A program made the position numbers and the translations under genes. A model generated the notes under the pieces. The model was not told where the DNA came from, did no database searches, and was given only the letters and a program-made list of their open reading frames with translations. A stretch of 64,000 bases of DNA from Simiduia litorea (lineage in GTDB: Bacteria; Pseudomonadota; Gammaproteobacteria; Pseudomonadales; Cellvibrionaceae): the NCBI RefSeq assembly GCF_042853465.1, contig NZ_AP031497.1:682001-746000 (forward strand), read 5' to 3'. Shown one piece after another: positions 8,129 through 16,268 of the stretch. Numbering within the stretch: the stretch's first letter is position 1; each line of letters opens with the position of its first letter.

Positions 8129-9520
8129 CTAGCGTAGATTTCTTTGACCAATAACGGCGAGCGCAGCGACTCGATAGGCTTCAGCGAGGGTTGGAAAGTT
8201 AAAGATGCTCTCAACAAAAATATCGACGTCCGCCTCCGCCAATAGCGCCATTTGACCGATATGAATGAGCTCGGTGGCGCCTTCGCCGACGATGCTAACG
8301 CCTAACAACTTTTCACCTTTTGCGTCGCATACCAATTTGAGCAAGCCGTCTTGTATGCCGGAAATTTGCCCGCGTGCAATCTCTTCAAAATTCGCTTTTC
8401 CAACAATAATATCGCCATGCACTTGCTGCGCTTGCTGCTCCGTTAGCCCAACGGCAGAAAGCTCGGGTATGGCATAAATCCCTGAGGGGATGGTGCTGGC
8501 AATGCGGCCAAGGCTCATACCCAAGGCGTTACAGGTGGCGCGCCGGCCTTGCTCCATGGATGCGGAGGCTAAACTTGGTGGGCCTATCACATCGCCGGCG
8601 GCATAAATATTCGGCGTTGATGTGCGAAGATTGTTGTCTACAGAGATTAAACCTCGCTCGTTAAGTGCCAAGCCGGCATTTTCAATGTGTAGATCTTTGA
8701 CGTTGGCGAGCCTTCCAGCCGCACAGAGTAGTTTTTCACTTCTTACCTCTAGACCGTTGTCGCATTTCGTAATCACACCTGCAAGGCCGTCAAATTCAAC
8801 GGTGGTGACATTGTGCTCGCCTAGCCAAGTACCACCCATATTGGCAAAGGCGTGGACAAACTTTTCGGTGAGGTCGGCATCTAAAAATCCGAGTGGCCGA
8901 GGGTATTTATCGATCATGGTGACGTTAACGCCGAGTGCTTGAAAAATAGAGGCATACTCGCTGGCTATAACACCACCGCCTAAAACCACCAAGCTTTTGG
9001 GCAGGTATAACATGGAGAGTATCGAGTCGCTGTCGAAAATGTACTCGTGGTCAACCGGAATGTTGTCGGGTTTGCGCGGATAGGAGCCGCTGGCAATAAT
9101 GATATTGTCGGCGCTAATGGTGGCCGCCTCACCGCGTACCTTTGAGATATGCAAGCTGTGGGCGTCTATAAATTTGGCGCGACCGTGGATGGTTTCGATT
9201 TTATTGCGGAGAATTTGCCGGCGCATGTATTCATCGTGAGCGCTCAACACCTGATCTAAACGATTGATGAGCGTCGCCATCTCGGTATCTTCGGCGAGCT
9301 TGAAATTAGACAGCGCGGCATTGGCTCGCATGTTTTTTACCCTTAGCGCGTTTTCCCGCAAGGTTTTTGACGGTATGGTGCCTCGGTGTACACAGGCGCC
9401 GCCAAGTACTTTGTCGCGCTCAACTAAAGCGACTTTCTTGCCGGCTTTTGCCCCTTGTACCGCAGCTTTTTGTCCAGCAGGGCCGCTGCCGATGACAATG
9501 AGATCGAAGTCGTAATTCAT
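8129..9520 (-). CDS. sthA: Soluble pyridine nucleotide transhydrogenase
   Basis: SthA is a cytosolic flavoprotein that transfers hydride between NADPH and NAD+, balancing the two cofactor pools. The 463-residue product has the FAD site IGSGPAGQKAAVQGAKAG near the N-terminus, the NAD(P) site VVLGGGVIASEYAS mid-protein and a C-terminal dimerisation domain. In dihydrolipoamide dehydrogenases the active-site helix reads CxxxxC. Here it is CVHRGTIPSK, with Thr in place of the second Cys. Loss of the redox disulfide is what distinguishes SthA. Its ATG overlaps the stop of the upstream HDOD gene by 4 bases, so the two are translationally coupled. Confidence 0.93.
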   Translation of the reverse strand: MNYDFDLIVIGSGPAGQKAAVQGAKAGKKVALVERDKVLGGACVHRGTIPSKTLRENALRVKNMRANAALSNFKLAEDTEMATLINRLDQVLSAHDEYMRRQILRNKIETIHGRAKFIDAHSLHISKVRGEAATISADNIIIASGSYPRKPDNIPVDHEYIFDSDSILSMLYLPKSLVVLGGGVIASEYASIFQALGVNVTMIDKYPRPLGFLDADLTEKFVHAFANMGGTWLGEHNVTTVEFDGLAGVITKCDNGLEVRSEKLLCAAGRLANVKDLHIENAGLALNERGLISVDNNLRTSTPNIYAAGDVIGPPSLASASMEQGRRATCNALGMSLGRIASTIPSGIYAIPELSAVGLTEQQAQQVHGDIIVGKANFEEIARGQISGIQDGLLKLVCDAKGEKLLGVSIVGEGATELIHIGQMALLAEADVDIFVESIFNFPTLAEAYRVAALAVIGQRNLR

Positions 9521-10380
9521 CGCCCTAGCATCGCCTCCATAGTGCTTTTGATATCGTCCTTTTTGTCCATCAAGGTTTCGATTTCATCGTCGTACAAATT
9601 GAGATCGGCGAGAACTGGCAGCTCAATTAAGTTGGCGGCCGATAGTTGGTCGGGCGAGAGTAGGTGTGTTGCAAATACGGCGCCTCCGTTGATCATGGTG
9701 GTTTGCTCTTTGGCCAAATTCGCGTCTTCGTACTGGTGAAAAAACTCAATGGATTCGCAAACAATTTGCGGCATGGCCCAGCGCTGCGCGACGGTTACGC
9801 CAACGCGCGTGTGATACAGCTCTTCAAGTTGCTTCACATCGTCTTCGCTGAGCTCCAGTTTCGCTTTGCGCGCCAGTTCGAGTACAGATTGCAGCGCAAC
9901 CGGTCGTCCGATGGAATGCAGCAAGCCGCACAAAAAAGTGGCCTCTACGTTACGTCGACAGACTCTTGCTATCTCTTTACCCCAAAGCGCAGTGGCCAGT
10001 GCGTGCCGCCAAATCCCCGTTATGTGCTTTTCGTAGCCGGGCGCTTTAAACATTTTGGCAGAGATGGATGCGGCAAGGGCTATGTCGCTAATGAGATTCA
10101 TTCCCAAGCGGGTGATGGCTTGTTGCAGCGAGACCAAGGACGCGTTGGGCGAATAGGCGGCGGAGTTGGCGATATGCATGACGTGTCCCGCCAAGGCTTG
10201 ATCGCTTTGAATCAACAGCGCTAGTTTGTTGGCGTCTGACTCTGGGTCTTGGGACAGAGTGACAACTTTACTCGCGACTTCAGGCAACATGGGCACATCG
10301 AGTTGACCTTGTGCTATGCGGGCTTCGAGCAAGCTGGCGACATGGTTTGCCGTTTCGGAGAGGGCCGGGGCTTGGTTCAT
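9517..10380 (-). CDS. HDOD-domain signalling protein
   Basis: The 287-residue protein is almost entirely an HDOD domain, a catalytically degenerate relative of HD phosphohydrolases used in signalling. LPEVASKVVTLSQDP, the IANSAAYSPNASLVSLQQAI segment and LGMNLISDIALA are characteristic, and a partial HD-like LCGLLHSIG follows. No GGDEF, EAL or REC domain is attached. HDOD proteins regulate motility, type IV pili, biofilm and c-di-GMP circuits through protein contacts. Here it is translationally coupled to sthA, which is an unusual partner. It probably shares a promoter upstream with, or reads through from, selO 51 bases away. Confidence 0.88.
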   Translation of the reverse strand: MNQAPALSETANHVASLLEARIAQGQLDVPMLPEVASKVVTLSQDPESDANKLALLIQSDQALAGHVMHIANSAAYSPNASLVSLQQAITRLGMNLISDIALAASISAKMFKAPGYEKHITGIWRHALATALWGKEIARVCRRNVEATFLCGLLHSIGRPVALQSVLELARKAKLELSEDDVKQLEELYHTRVGVTVAQRWAMPQIVCESIEFFHQYEDANLAKEQTTMINGGAVFATHLLSPDQLSAANLIELPVLADLNLYDDEIETLMDKKDDIKSTMEAMLGR

Positions 10381-10431
10381 GGTCTATCTCAATAGGTTTT
10401 ATCGAATGGTTTTAGATAGACTGAGTGTAGA

Positions 10432-11847
10432 TCAACTTGAGCAACTTACCGCCAGATGCTTGTCTTTATCTGCGGGTGGTTTGGCTAGATGGTCTAGTTC
10501 TGGGTGTTCGTTGTAGGGTGACGCTAGCACCGTGAGAAGCGCGTTAAATGTACCCATGTCGCCGTTGCTAACCGTTTCGATTGCTTGTTGAGCCAAATAA
10601 TTTCGTAAAATGTACTTTGGGTTAGCGGCTAACATTTGCGCGGTGCGTTGTGTATTCGGTGTTTGTGCACAGGCCGCTTGGTACTTGCTGAGCCAACGTG
10701 TTCCTGCCTCGCGGTCGATTAATAGGTCAATTGCATGGTTAGGGTTGTGACTTAGCGACCTAAAAAATTGTGTGTAGTCGATACGATTTTGCGCAAGCAT
10801 CTGCAACAATGACTGCAATAGCTGTTGGTTTTCTTCGCTGAATTTTGTATCCAACCCAAGTTTTGTCATCATTAGTTGGTAGTAGTGGCTAGAGAGAATT
10901 TCCTCATAGCTCGCCAAGGCTTTTTTAATATCGGCAATGTCAATGAAATTCGACAGCGCATGGGCTAGCGCATTTAGATTCCATAGGCCTATGTTGGCTT
11001 GGCGATCGAACGCATAGCGGCCTTGATCGTCGGAGTGATTGCAAATATGTCCCGGTTCAAAATCATCTAAAAAGCCAAACGGGCCGAAGTCAAAGGTTTC
11101 GCCAATTAATGACATGTTGTCGGTGTTGAGTACGCCGTGTGCGAATCCAACGGCCTGCCAATGAGCGATAAGATTTGCGGTTCTTTGGGTTGCCATCTGT
11201 AGCAAGGCAAGGGCATTGTCATGGGTGCTGGAGGGGTCTACGTTGAGGTAGCGCTGAGCACAGTAGTTGATAAGCCGTGCTTGCTCATCTTGCATACCTT
11301 GGTAATAAAAAAATTCAAAGTGGCCAAAGCGAATATGACATTGAGTGACGCGCAACAGGACGGCACCAGGCTCTAAGCTTTCGCGTCTCACCTGTTCTGC
11401 CGTTGATGCAATAGCTAGAGCTTGGGTTGTTGGTATCTGCAAACCTTGCATGGCAAAAGAGCCAAGGTATTCTCGTAGCGTAGAGCGGAGTACGGCTCGT
11501 CCGTCGCCGAAGCGAGAGTAGGGCGTTTTTCCTGCGCCTTTTAAATGGAAGTCCCAAAGCTGTTGATCTCGCCGTCGTTCACCTAGGAGAACGCCACGAC
11601 CGTCGCCCAATTGTGGGCTGTAACCTCCGAACTGGTGCCCCGCGTATACCATCGCGAAGGGTTTGCAACTGGCCGGAAGGTTACTCGCGGTGACAAGTTC
11701 GGAAATGGCCGACAATTCCAACCCCATCTGTGTAGCGAGGGTCGTGTTACAGTGCAATAAGCGCGCATCTTTTAGTGCTGACGGTGCGACGTAGGCACCA
11801 AAATTCGTGCCAAGGCATGCAAAGGTAGTTTCGAACTGGGCTGTCAT
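10432..11847 (-). CDS. selO: Protein adenylyltransferase SelO (YdiU/UPF0061 family)
   Basis: SelO is a pseudokinase-fold enzyme that transfers AMP to Ser/Thr/Tyr of target proteins and is linked to redox stress. The 471-residue product matches the usual length (about 480). It has the nucleotide-binding GDGRGVLLGE, the KGAGKTPYSRFGDGRAVLRS block with catalytic residues, the GVLNTDNMSLIGETFDFGP segment with the metal-binding Asn/Asp, and the family's C-terminal SCSS. In bacteria the eukaryotic selenocysteine position is the penultimate Cys region seen here. The start ATG gives a normal N-terminus. It is divergent from the following unknown gene across 85 bases. Confidence 0.95.
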   Translation of the reverse strand: MTAQFETTFACLGTNFGAYVAPSALKDARLLHCNTTLATQMGLELSAISELVTASNLPASCKPFAMVYAGHQFGGYSPQLGDGRGVLLGERRRDQQLWDFHLKGAGKTPYSRFGDGRAVLRSTLREYLGSFAMQGLQIPTTQALAIASTAEQVRRESLEPGAVLLRVTQCHIRFGHFEFFYYQGMQDEQARLINYCAQRYLNVDPSSTHDNALALLQMATQRTANLIAHWQAVGFAHGVLNTDNMSLIGETFDFGPFGFLDDFEPGHICNHSDDQGRYAFDRQANIGLWNLNALAHALSNFIDIADIKKALASYEEILSSHYYQLMMTKLGLDTKFSEENQQLLQSLLQMLAQNRIDYTQFFRSLSHNPNHAIDLLIDREAGTRWLSKYQAACAQTPNTQRTAQMLAANPKYILRNYLAQQAIETVSNGDMGTFNALLTVLASPYNEHPELDHLAKPPADKDKHLAVSCSS

Positions 11848-11932
11848 TCATCTATACTCGGCTAAAACTGCAGGCTATGATGCCATAGATGGCTCTAATT
11901 AGTTGTGAGCAAGCATTTGGAGCGAAGCTTTG

Positions 11933-12481
11933 ATGGAACAGAATAAAGATCTCGTTTGGGATCTCGATAGTTTTGCCCACCGAGCACGTGCTCATGAGTT
12001 TGTTATGGGGTTTGAAAATAAGTTATGTGTATTTTCTCACTCGGTTAATCAGCTCTATACCAATTACAATATTTTTGTGCCCCGTGAAGAAAATCGTAAA
12101 TTAGTGATATTACCTAACCCTTACGCACACCATGACACGTTTAATAATGTTGATCCAGCCGCACTTGTTCCCACGGGGTTGCATATTGTTCCTGGCAATT
12201 CAGCACAAGTGCCGCTGTTGTTGAGCATTCCGTTTAAGAGCGGCAAGACCAAACACCGATTAGTGCCACTACAAATGGGGGTGCGATTGGTCAATCAGAA
12301 ACGCACACCTGAAAATCCGTTTTTGCCTGTGCTAATGAAAGGCGATTTACGAGAGATGAACGCCAGCACGCCATGCCTACATTTACATGCCTTAAGCCTA
12401 GCGAAAATGGGCGACCTTTCGGCCTTGGATCGCAGTGCTATTGCGAGAGTTATTCAGCAGCGCTTGGCGGCATTAGGTTGA
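11933..12481 (+). CDS. Hypothetical protein, about 180 residues
   Basis: The product is not recognised. It has no signal peptide or membrane span and is predicted cytosolic and mixed alpha/beta. Notable stretches are NYNIFVPREENRKLVILPNP, a His-rich YAHHDTF, a PLLLSIPFKSGKTKHRLVPL strand pair and a C-terminal helix (ALDRSAIARVIQQRLAAL). ATG is chosen over the adjacent upstream TTG because GGAG lies 10 bases ahead of it. Transcription ends at a strong bidirectional terminator shared with the convergent TonB-like gene. Confidence 0.75.
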   Translation: MEQNKDLVWDLDSFAHRARAHEFVMGFENKLCVFSHSVNQLYTNYNIFVPREENRKLVILPNPYAHHDTFNNVDPAALVPTGLHIVPGNSAQVPLLLSIPFKSGKTKHRLVPLQMGVRLVNQKRTPENPFLPVLMKGDLREMNASTPCLHLHALSLAKMGDLSALDRSAIARVIQQRLAALG

Positions 12482-12501
12482 AAGTTGCTATTTAGTGGCA
12501 T

Positions 12502-12531
12502 AAAAAAAGGCCTCAATTGAGGCCTTTTTTA
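12502..12531. terminator. Bidirectional intrinsic terminator
   Basis: The 16-base palindrome GGCCTCAATTGAGGCC is preceded by seven A and followed by six T, giving a U-tract on either strand. It serves both the unknown + strand gene ending at 12481 and the convergent TonB-like gene ending at 12543. Confidence 0.92.
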
Positions 12532-12542
12532 TTTTTACGGAC

Positions 12543-13754
12543 TTACTGTTTTGGAATGCTAAAGGTAATCGGAAGGGTAAATTCAAATTTTTCGCCGAGT
12601 ACATCTTGTGGCATAGGTGGAAATGGATCTGATCGCTCTACGGCTTTAATCGCTTCGGTATTGAGTAAAGAGTACTTTGTGCCCTCGAGTTCCATACTGT
12701 TTAGGACCTTACCATTGCGATCGATAGTCACGGCTATGCGAACACTGCCTTCCTGTTCCCGCTGTAATGCCCGCTTAGGGTAGCGAATATTTTTGTAGGT
12801 CCAGCGCAGCAATTTGGAATGGTATAGCTGTCGGCTTACCAGCGATGCGGCTGTCAGAAGTGGCTCTTCCTCTTCATCGAGTTCGTCTTCGTCGAGGAAG
12901 GCATTGTTGGTTGTTTTAACAGCGGCAACTTGCGTGGGTTTGGGAGTAGGTTTGGCGACAGCGGGTTTGGCAGCCGCTGGCTCTGGCTTGATGGCCGCTG
13001 GCTCAGGTTTGTCTATCGTGGGTGCGGCGGCAATGCTCGGCGCTTGAATGGTTGGTGCACTGACCGCGGGTTTCGGTGCTACTGGCGTAGGTGCTGCGGC
13101 TACCACTGTCGCCGTTGCGGCTGCTGCAACGGCCGCAGGCTTGGGGGCGGCCCAATCTTTCACTGCGGCAACTCGCTCGGTGGTGGGCTGAGTGGCTCTG
13201 AATCGCGCCAGAAGATTGGCATCGATGTTGCCGGACGACATGATGCGATCGCGAAAGTCTGACGAGAGTGGAACCGAGCCAATCCAAGTCGATAACAACA
13301 TGTTAAATAGATCGGGTGAACGGCGAATTTTCGCGACATTGACGCCGTTTATCATGACACTGATGCCCTCATTAGGCATGTCATCAACGGTGATAGTGTC
13401 GCCGGCCTGCAGTCGCCCCTTGACCACCTTAGTGAACTCGACCATACCGTCGGCGTTGTTTTGTAAGGTGTCTCCGGCGATGTTAATGGCCATACCCTCG
13501 ATCCACATACGGCTTAGGCCGCGGGATGACACGTCGTTAGCAGTGATGCGTAGCTCTATTCGTCGCTCACCGGATTTGGACATCGCTGTCGCCACATCTC
13601 CGGTAGTGGCTGGTAAATAGAGGCCGGCTAGGAACTGCTCTTGACCTAATTTGGAGTAGGGAGCAATACCGTTCAACGTGGGCTCGGCTTGTGCCAAGCT
13701 AATGATTAAGCTGGCAGTAATAGCGATGAGCCAGCGGTTTAAGCAGATTGTCAT
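12543..13754 (-). CDS. Chalcone-isomerase-like domain fused to a TonB C-terminal domain
   Basis: The 403-residue protein starts with a signal peptide (cleavage after about residue 23, SLAQA). Residues about 25-165 match the bacterial chalcone-isomerase-like family: LGQEQFLAGLYLPA, ERRIELRITANDVSSRGLSR and NLLLSTWIGSVPLSSDFRD. An Ala/Pro/Lys-rich linker follows (about 190-290), then an acidic patch (DEDELDEEEE). A TonB C-terminal-like domain covers about 315-400 (YPKRALQREQEGSVRIAVTI and SDPFPPMP). It is therefore a periplasmic protein whose TonB-like domain has no stable inner-membrane anchor unless the signal is retained. No exbB or exbD is adjacent. The partner is unknown, and classical TonB energy transduction is doubtful. 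Confidence 0.82.
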   Translation of the reverse strand: MTICLNRWLIAITASLIISLAQAEPTLNGIAPYSKLGQEQFLAGLYLPATTGDVATAMSKSGERRIELRITANDVSSRGLSRMWIEGMAINIAGDTLQNNADGMVEFTKVVKGRLQAGDTITVDDMPNEGISVMINGVNVAKIRRSPDLFNMLLSTWIGSVPLSSDFRDRIMSSGNIDANLLARFRATQPTTERVAAVKDWAAPKPAAVAAAATATVVAAAPTPVAPKPAVSAPTIQAPSIAAAPTIDKPEPAAIKPEPAAAKPAVAKPTPKPTQVAAVKTTNNAFLDEDELDEEEEPLLTAASLVSRQLYHSKLLRWTYKNIRYPKRALQREQEGSVRIAVTIDRNGKVLNSMELEGTKYSLLNTEAIKAVERSDPFPPMPQDVLGEKFEFTLPITFSIPKQ

Positions 13755-13922
13755 GGCGGGGGGTCACTCTAGTTAGTCAGCAAAATAGCTATCTTTATAG
13801 CGTATTGTTATGTGTACACATGTTTTTTGTAATCATGCCAAAGGCTTACTCTACAGCGTTTGGTTTTTACTTCAATAGGTAAATGGCCCCCAAAAGTCGC
13901 TTTGAGGGCCGAAACAGCGGGT

Positions 13923-14447
13923 TTAGAGGTGGGCTGGATGAAGGGGGTTGTTCCAAGTGCTGCCAGAACCAGCCGCGACCGCATCTGGATGGTGTGCCAT
14001 GAGGTTTTCTACGGACAGACGCTTTTCGGACGGGGTGTCGACCATTACCAGAATATTGCCAGCGTCTAGTTCTTTTTTAAAAAAGCCTAACTTGTAATGC
14101 TGTAGGCCTATCCCGATAAAACCGCCCAGCCACGTGAAAAGCCCCGTGCAGAGCACCAGCAATCCAACATAGGCAATCCAATTGGTTTTGGCATCCAGCC
14201 CATAAGCGTAGAGTCCAGCACAAGCACAGGCGCCGACAAAGAGCCCTATTAACAGCCCGCCCTCGCCAGCAGGCAGGATATCCGTTGTATCCAAGGGCGA
14301 GGCAGTGGGTAAATGATGTTGCTCGAGCGCACCGTCATTTTTGGCGACAAGGTGAAGTTGGTGTTTGAATACGCCATGATTGAGTAAATCTGAGGTGATT
14401 TGCTCAGCCGCTTGCAAGGTTGACGTTAAATAGTAGAGGCGTTGCAT
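13923..14447 (-). CDS. Hypothetical membrane protein with two spans
   Basis: The 174-residue protein has a soluble N-terminal part of about 60 residues (MQRLYYLTSTLQAAEQITSD), two membrane spans around 63-82 and 90-113 that are rich in Gly/Ala, and a C-terminal soluble region (LDAGNILVMVDTPSEKRLSV). The arrangement recalls general-stress or DUF1269-like proteins, in which a ferredoxin-like fold is interrupted by a glycine-rich hairpin, but the match is not certain. It is single-gene, with its own divergent promoter region shared with the cyclic-nucleotide-binding gene. Confidence 0.7.
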   Translation of the reverse strand: MQRLYYLTSTLQAAEQITSDLLNHGVFKHQLHLVAKNDGALEQHHLPTASPLDTTDILPAGEGGLLIGLFVGACACAGLYAYGLDAKTNWIAYVGLLVLCTGLFTWLGGFIGIGLQHYKLGFFKKELDAGNILVMVDTPSEKRLSVENLMAHHPDAVAAGSGSTWNNPLHPAHL

Positions 14448-14645
14448 AAGGGTGCCCTCACTGAAGTTGAATTTTAGCTCGGAAATTACGGGTTTTTTTG
14501 AGTTTCCAAAATGTTAACAGCACCATGAACTATAGTGGATTGATAGGCTAAAATGATGACTTGCTCAGATTGACTGGCACTAACTCTACATCTTTTTGTT
14601 ATAGCCACTCGACATCGACTTTGACCCCACATAGGTTTGCGTTTT

Positions 14646-15341
14646 ATGGAAGTTAAGCCACTTGCGCGTTTTCCTCGTGCAACCATAGAAGCGCTCCTCG
14701 CACCTATCCCGTTTTATAAAACCGTAAAAACGGAGGACCCTCAGCAATTTGATATGCTGTTGAGGCATTCGCAGATAGTCGAGTTCAAACCCGGTGAGGT
14801 GGTGTTGCGACGAGGTGAAAAAGATCCTTGGTTATACTTCTTATTGAAAGGGCAGCTCGCGGTTTTTGCCAATGACAGTCAAGGCCAGCAAATCATCAAC
14901 TACATAACGCCCGGTGAAGTGTTTGGCGATATTGCTGCGCTGGTTGAGCAAGAGCGCTCCGCAACGGTCATTGCTGATCACAACTGTAAACAAGTGCTGG
15001 TATTCGGCACCGATTTTAAAGCCTTCGGGGCGCTGGAAAACTTTGGCGTTATTAATTTACAGACGAAGCTGACCTACTTCAGAAATTGCACCCATAGTTT
15101 ACGCTGGAAGTTAGAGGTGTATCGGATGCGCTATCCGGAAAGCGCTTTAGCCTCCAAGCATCGCTCGGTGAAGCTATACACTGGGGCCAAAGGTGGTATT
15201 GAGGAGTTGCGTGCAATACATGCACAGGCACGCGAGCTCGCTTGTTTACTACTGAAATGGAATCAGGAGTTTGGTGCTCCATTCATGGGGGCGGGGTGTA
15301 AGTCCGCGCCCTCGCCGGAGCTGGTCGATAAGGTTCGCTAG
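14646..15341 (+). CDS. Cyclic nucleotide-binding domain protein
   Basis: The 231-residue product contains a CRP-like cNMP-binding beta-barrel at about residues 35-150: FKPGEVVLRRGEKDPWLYFL, the ITPGEVFGDIAAL segment of the phosphate-binding cassette, and RSATVIAD. The canonical cassette Arg is reduced to the E-R-S-A-T stretch, so cAMP binding is plausible but not certain. The C-terminal 70 residues do not look like a winged helix-turn-helix, so this is probably not a CRP-type transcription factor but a sensor or scaffold. An in-frame TTG three codons upstream is a weaker start. It converges with the helix-hairpin-helix gene across only 8 bases. Confidence 0.82.
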   Translation: MEVKPLARFPRATIEALLAPIPFYKTVKTEDPQQFDMLLRHSQIVEFKPGEVVLRRGEKDPWLYFLLKGQLAVFANDSQGQQIINYITPGEVFGDIAALVEQERSATVIADHNCKQVLVFGTDFKAFGALENFGVINLQTKLTYFRNCTHSLRWKLEVYRMRYPESALASKHRSVKLYTGAKGGIEELRAIHAQARELACLLLKWNQEFGAPFMGAGCKSAPSPELVDKVR

Positions 15342-15349
15342 TCGCCAGC

Positions 15350-15742
15350 TTATACCGTTAACAAGCTTTTCAGTGAGTCCCGCTGTGCTTTTGTAAGACC
15401 TTTCACACTGTCTAATTGATTGAGATCCGTATAGGGTCTTGCATCGATAACACGCTGCGCCGCTGTTGCGCCAATGCTGGGAATTCGTTGCAAGCTAGTT
15501 TTTGAAATGCTGTTGATATTTATCCGGTCTGTGGCTTTGATGATTTCATCTGCCGAAATACTTTTTTTCACCGTTGTTGGTGCTGGTGCTTGAACCGGTA
15601 GGGGTTTGGGTTTTGCCTGCCGCAGTGCTGCGACTTCTTTGCGAAGGTCCGCTAGGTCATCGCCATAGGCGGTGAGCAGAAAGCGAATCCGACTGAGTAA
15701 AAATGCAATCACGGCGAGTAGCACTAATATAAGCAAGCTCAT
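15350..15742 (-). CDS. Membrane-anchored helix-hairpin-helix (ComEA-like) protein
   Basis: The 130-residue product starts at MSLLILVLLAVIAFLLSRI, a single N-terminal membrane anchor. A short coiled coil (DLADLRKEVAALRQ) and a Pro/Ala linker follow. A C-terminal helix-hairpin-helix pair (ININSISKTSLQRIPSIGATAAQRVI, then LDSVKGLTKAQRDSL) resembles ComEA and T2SK-type DNA-binding motifs. In-frame codons upstream extend it by 21 residues into glpE, but the internal ATG has GAGGATGAGG ahead of it and gives a normal anchor. It probably binds DNA or protein at the membrane. It lies 13 bases downstream of glpE on the same strand. Confidence 0.8.
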   Translation of the reverse strand: MSLLILVLLAVIAFLLSRIRFLLTAYGDDLADLRKEVAALRQAKPKPLPVQAPAPTTVKKSISADEIIKATDRININSISKTSLQRIPSIGATAAQRVIDARPYTDLNQLDSVKGLTKAQRDSLKSLLTV

Positions 15743-15755
15743 TGCCTCATCCTCT

Positions 15756-16073
15756 TTATTGACAATATTCCGGAAACTGCAGCTGCCATTGCTGAAAGCC
15801 ACCATCTAGGCTGTAGACCTGAGTGAAAGCTTGCGACGCTAAATATTGCGCGGCACTTTGGCTGGCGTTGCCATGATAGCAACATACTATAGTGGCAAGG
15901 TCTTTGTCAGCAGTGGCGATGAAAGCAGCTGCAGATTCGTTGTTGAGGTGAATCGCCTGTTTTATATGACCAGCCTTGTAGCTTTGCTCATCTCGGATGT
16001 CGACAATAACGACCTCGGTATTCTGCAGTAATTGCCAAGCCGCTTCGCATTGTAGATGTTTAAACTCGGCCAT
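15756..16073 (-). CDS. glpE: Thiosulfate sulfurtransferase GlpE (single-domain rhodanese)
   Basis: The 105-residue product is a single rhodanese domain of the size of E. coli GlpE (108). The active-site loop is CCYHGNASQ, where the Cys accepts the sulfane sulfur. IVDIRDEQSYKAGHIKQAIH is the conserved CH2A-type motif, and VYSLDGGFQQW closes the domain. It transfers sulfur from thiosulfate to acceptors such as cyanide or thioredoxin in the cytosol. It is divergent from the RND operon and followed closely by the helix-hairpin-helix gene. Confidence 0.92.
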   Translation of the reverse strand: MAEFKHLQCEAAWQLLQNTEVVIVDIRDEQSYKAGHIKQAIHLNNESAAAFIATADKDLATIVCCYHGNASQSAAQYLASQAFTQVYSLDGGFQQWQLQFPEYCQ

Positions 16074-16196
16074 AAAAATGCACTCCTCGGAGGTTGAGTT
16101 TAGCGTTTCGGTAGGCCGTCATATTGCCATGAGAATAGCTACCCTGTGGTATTAAAATTTCAATTTAGTCTTTTTAGGGGCTAGAATGCCGAATCA

Positions 16197-16208
16197 TACT
16201 GATCAGTA
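16197..16208. promoter_or_regulatory. 12-bp palindrome upstream of the RND operon
   Basis: TACTGATCAGTA is a perfect 12-base palindrome lying 60 bases before the adaptor gene ATG. Its position suits an operator for a dimeric repressor such as the TetR-type regulators common at efflux genes, but no regulator gene is adjacent. Confidence 0.45.
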
Positions 16209-16268
16209 CAATTTACCTTTGGTCAGTGCGTCTATCGCAATTAATTACTATTGAACGAGTAGGTTTCC

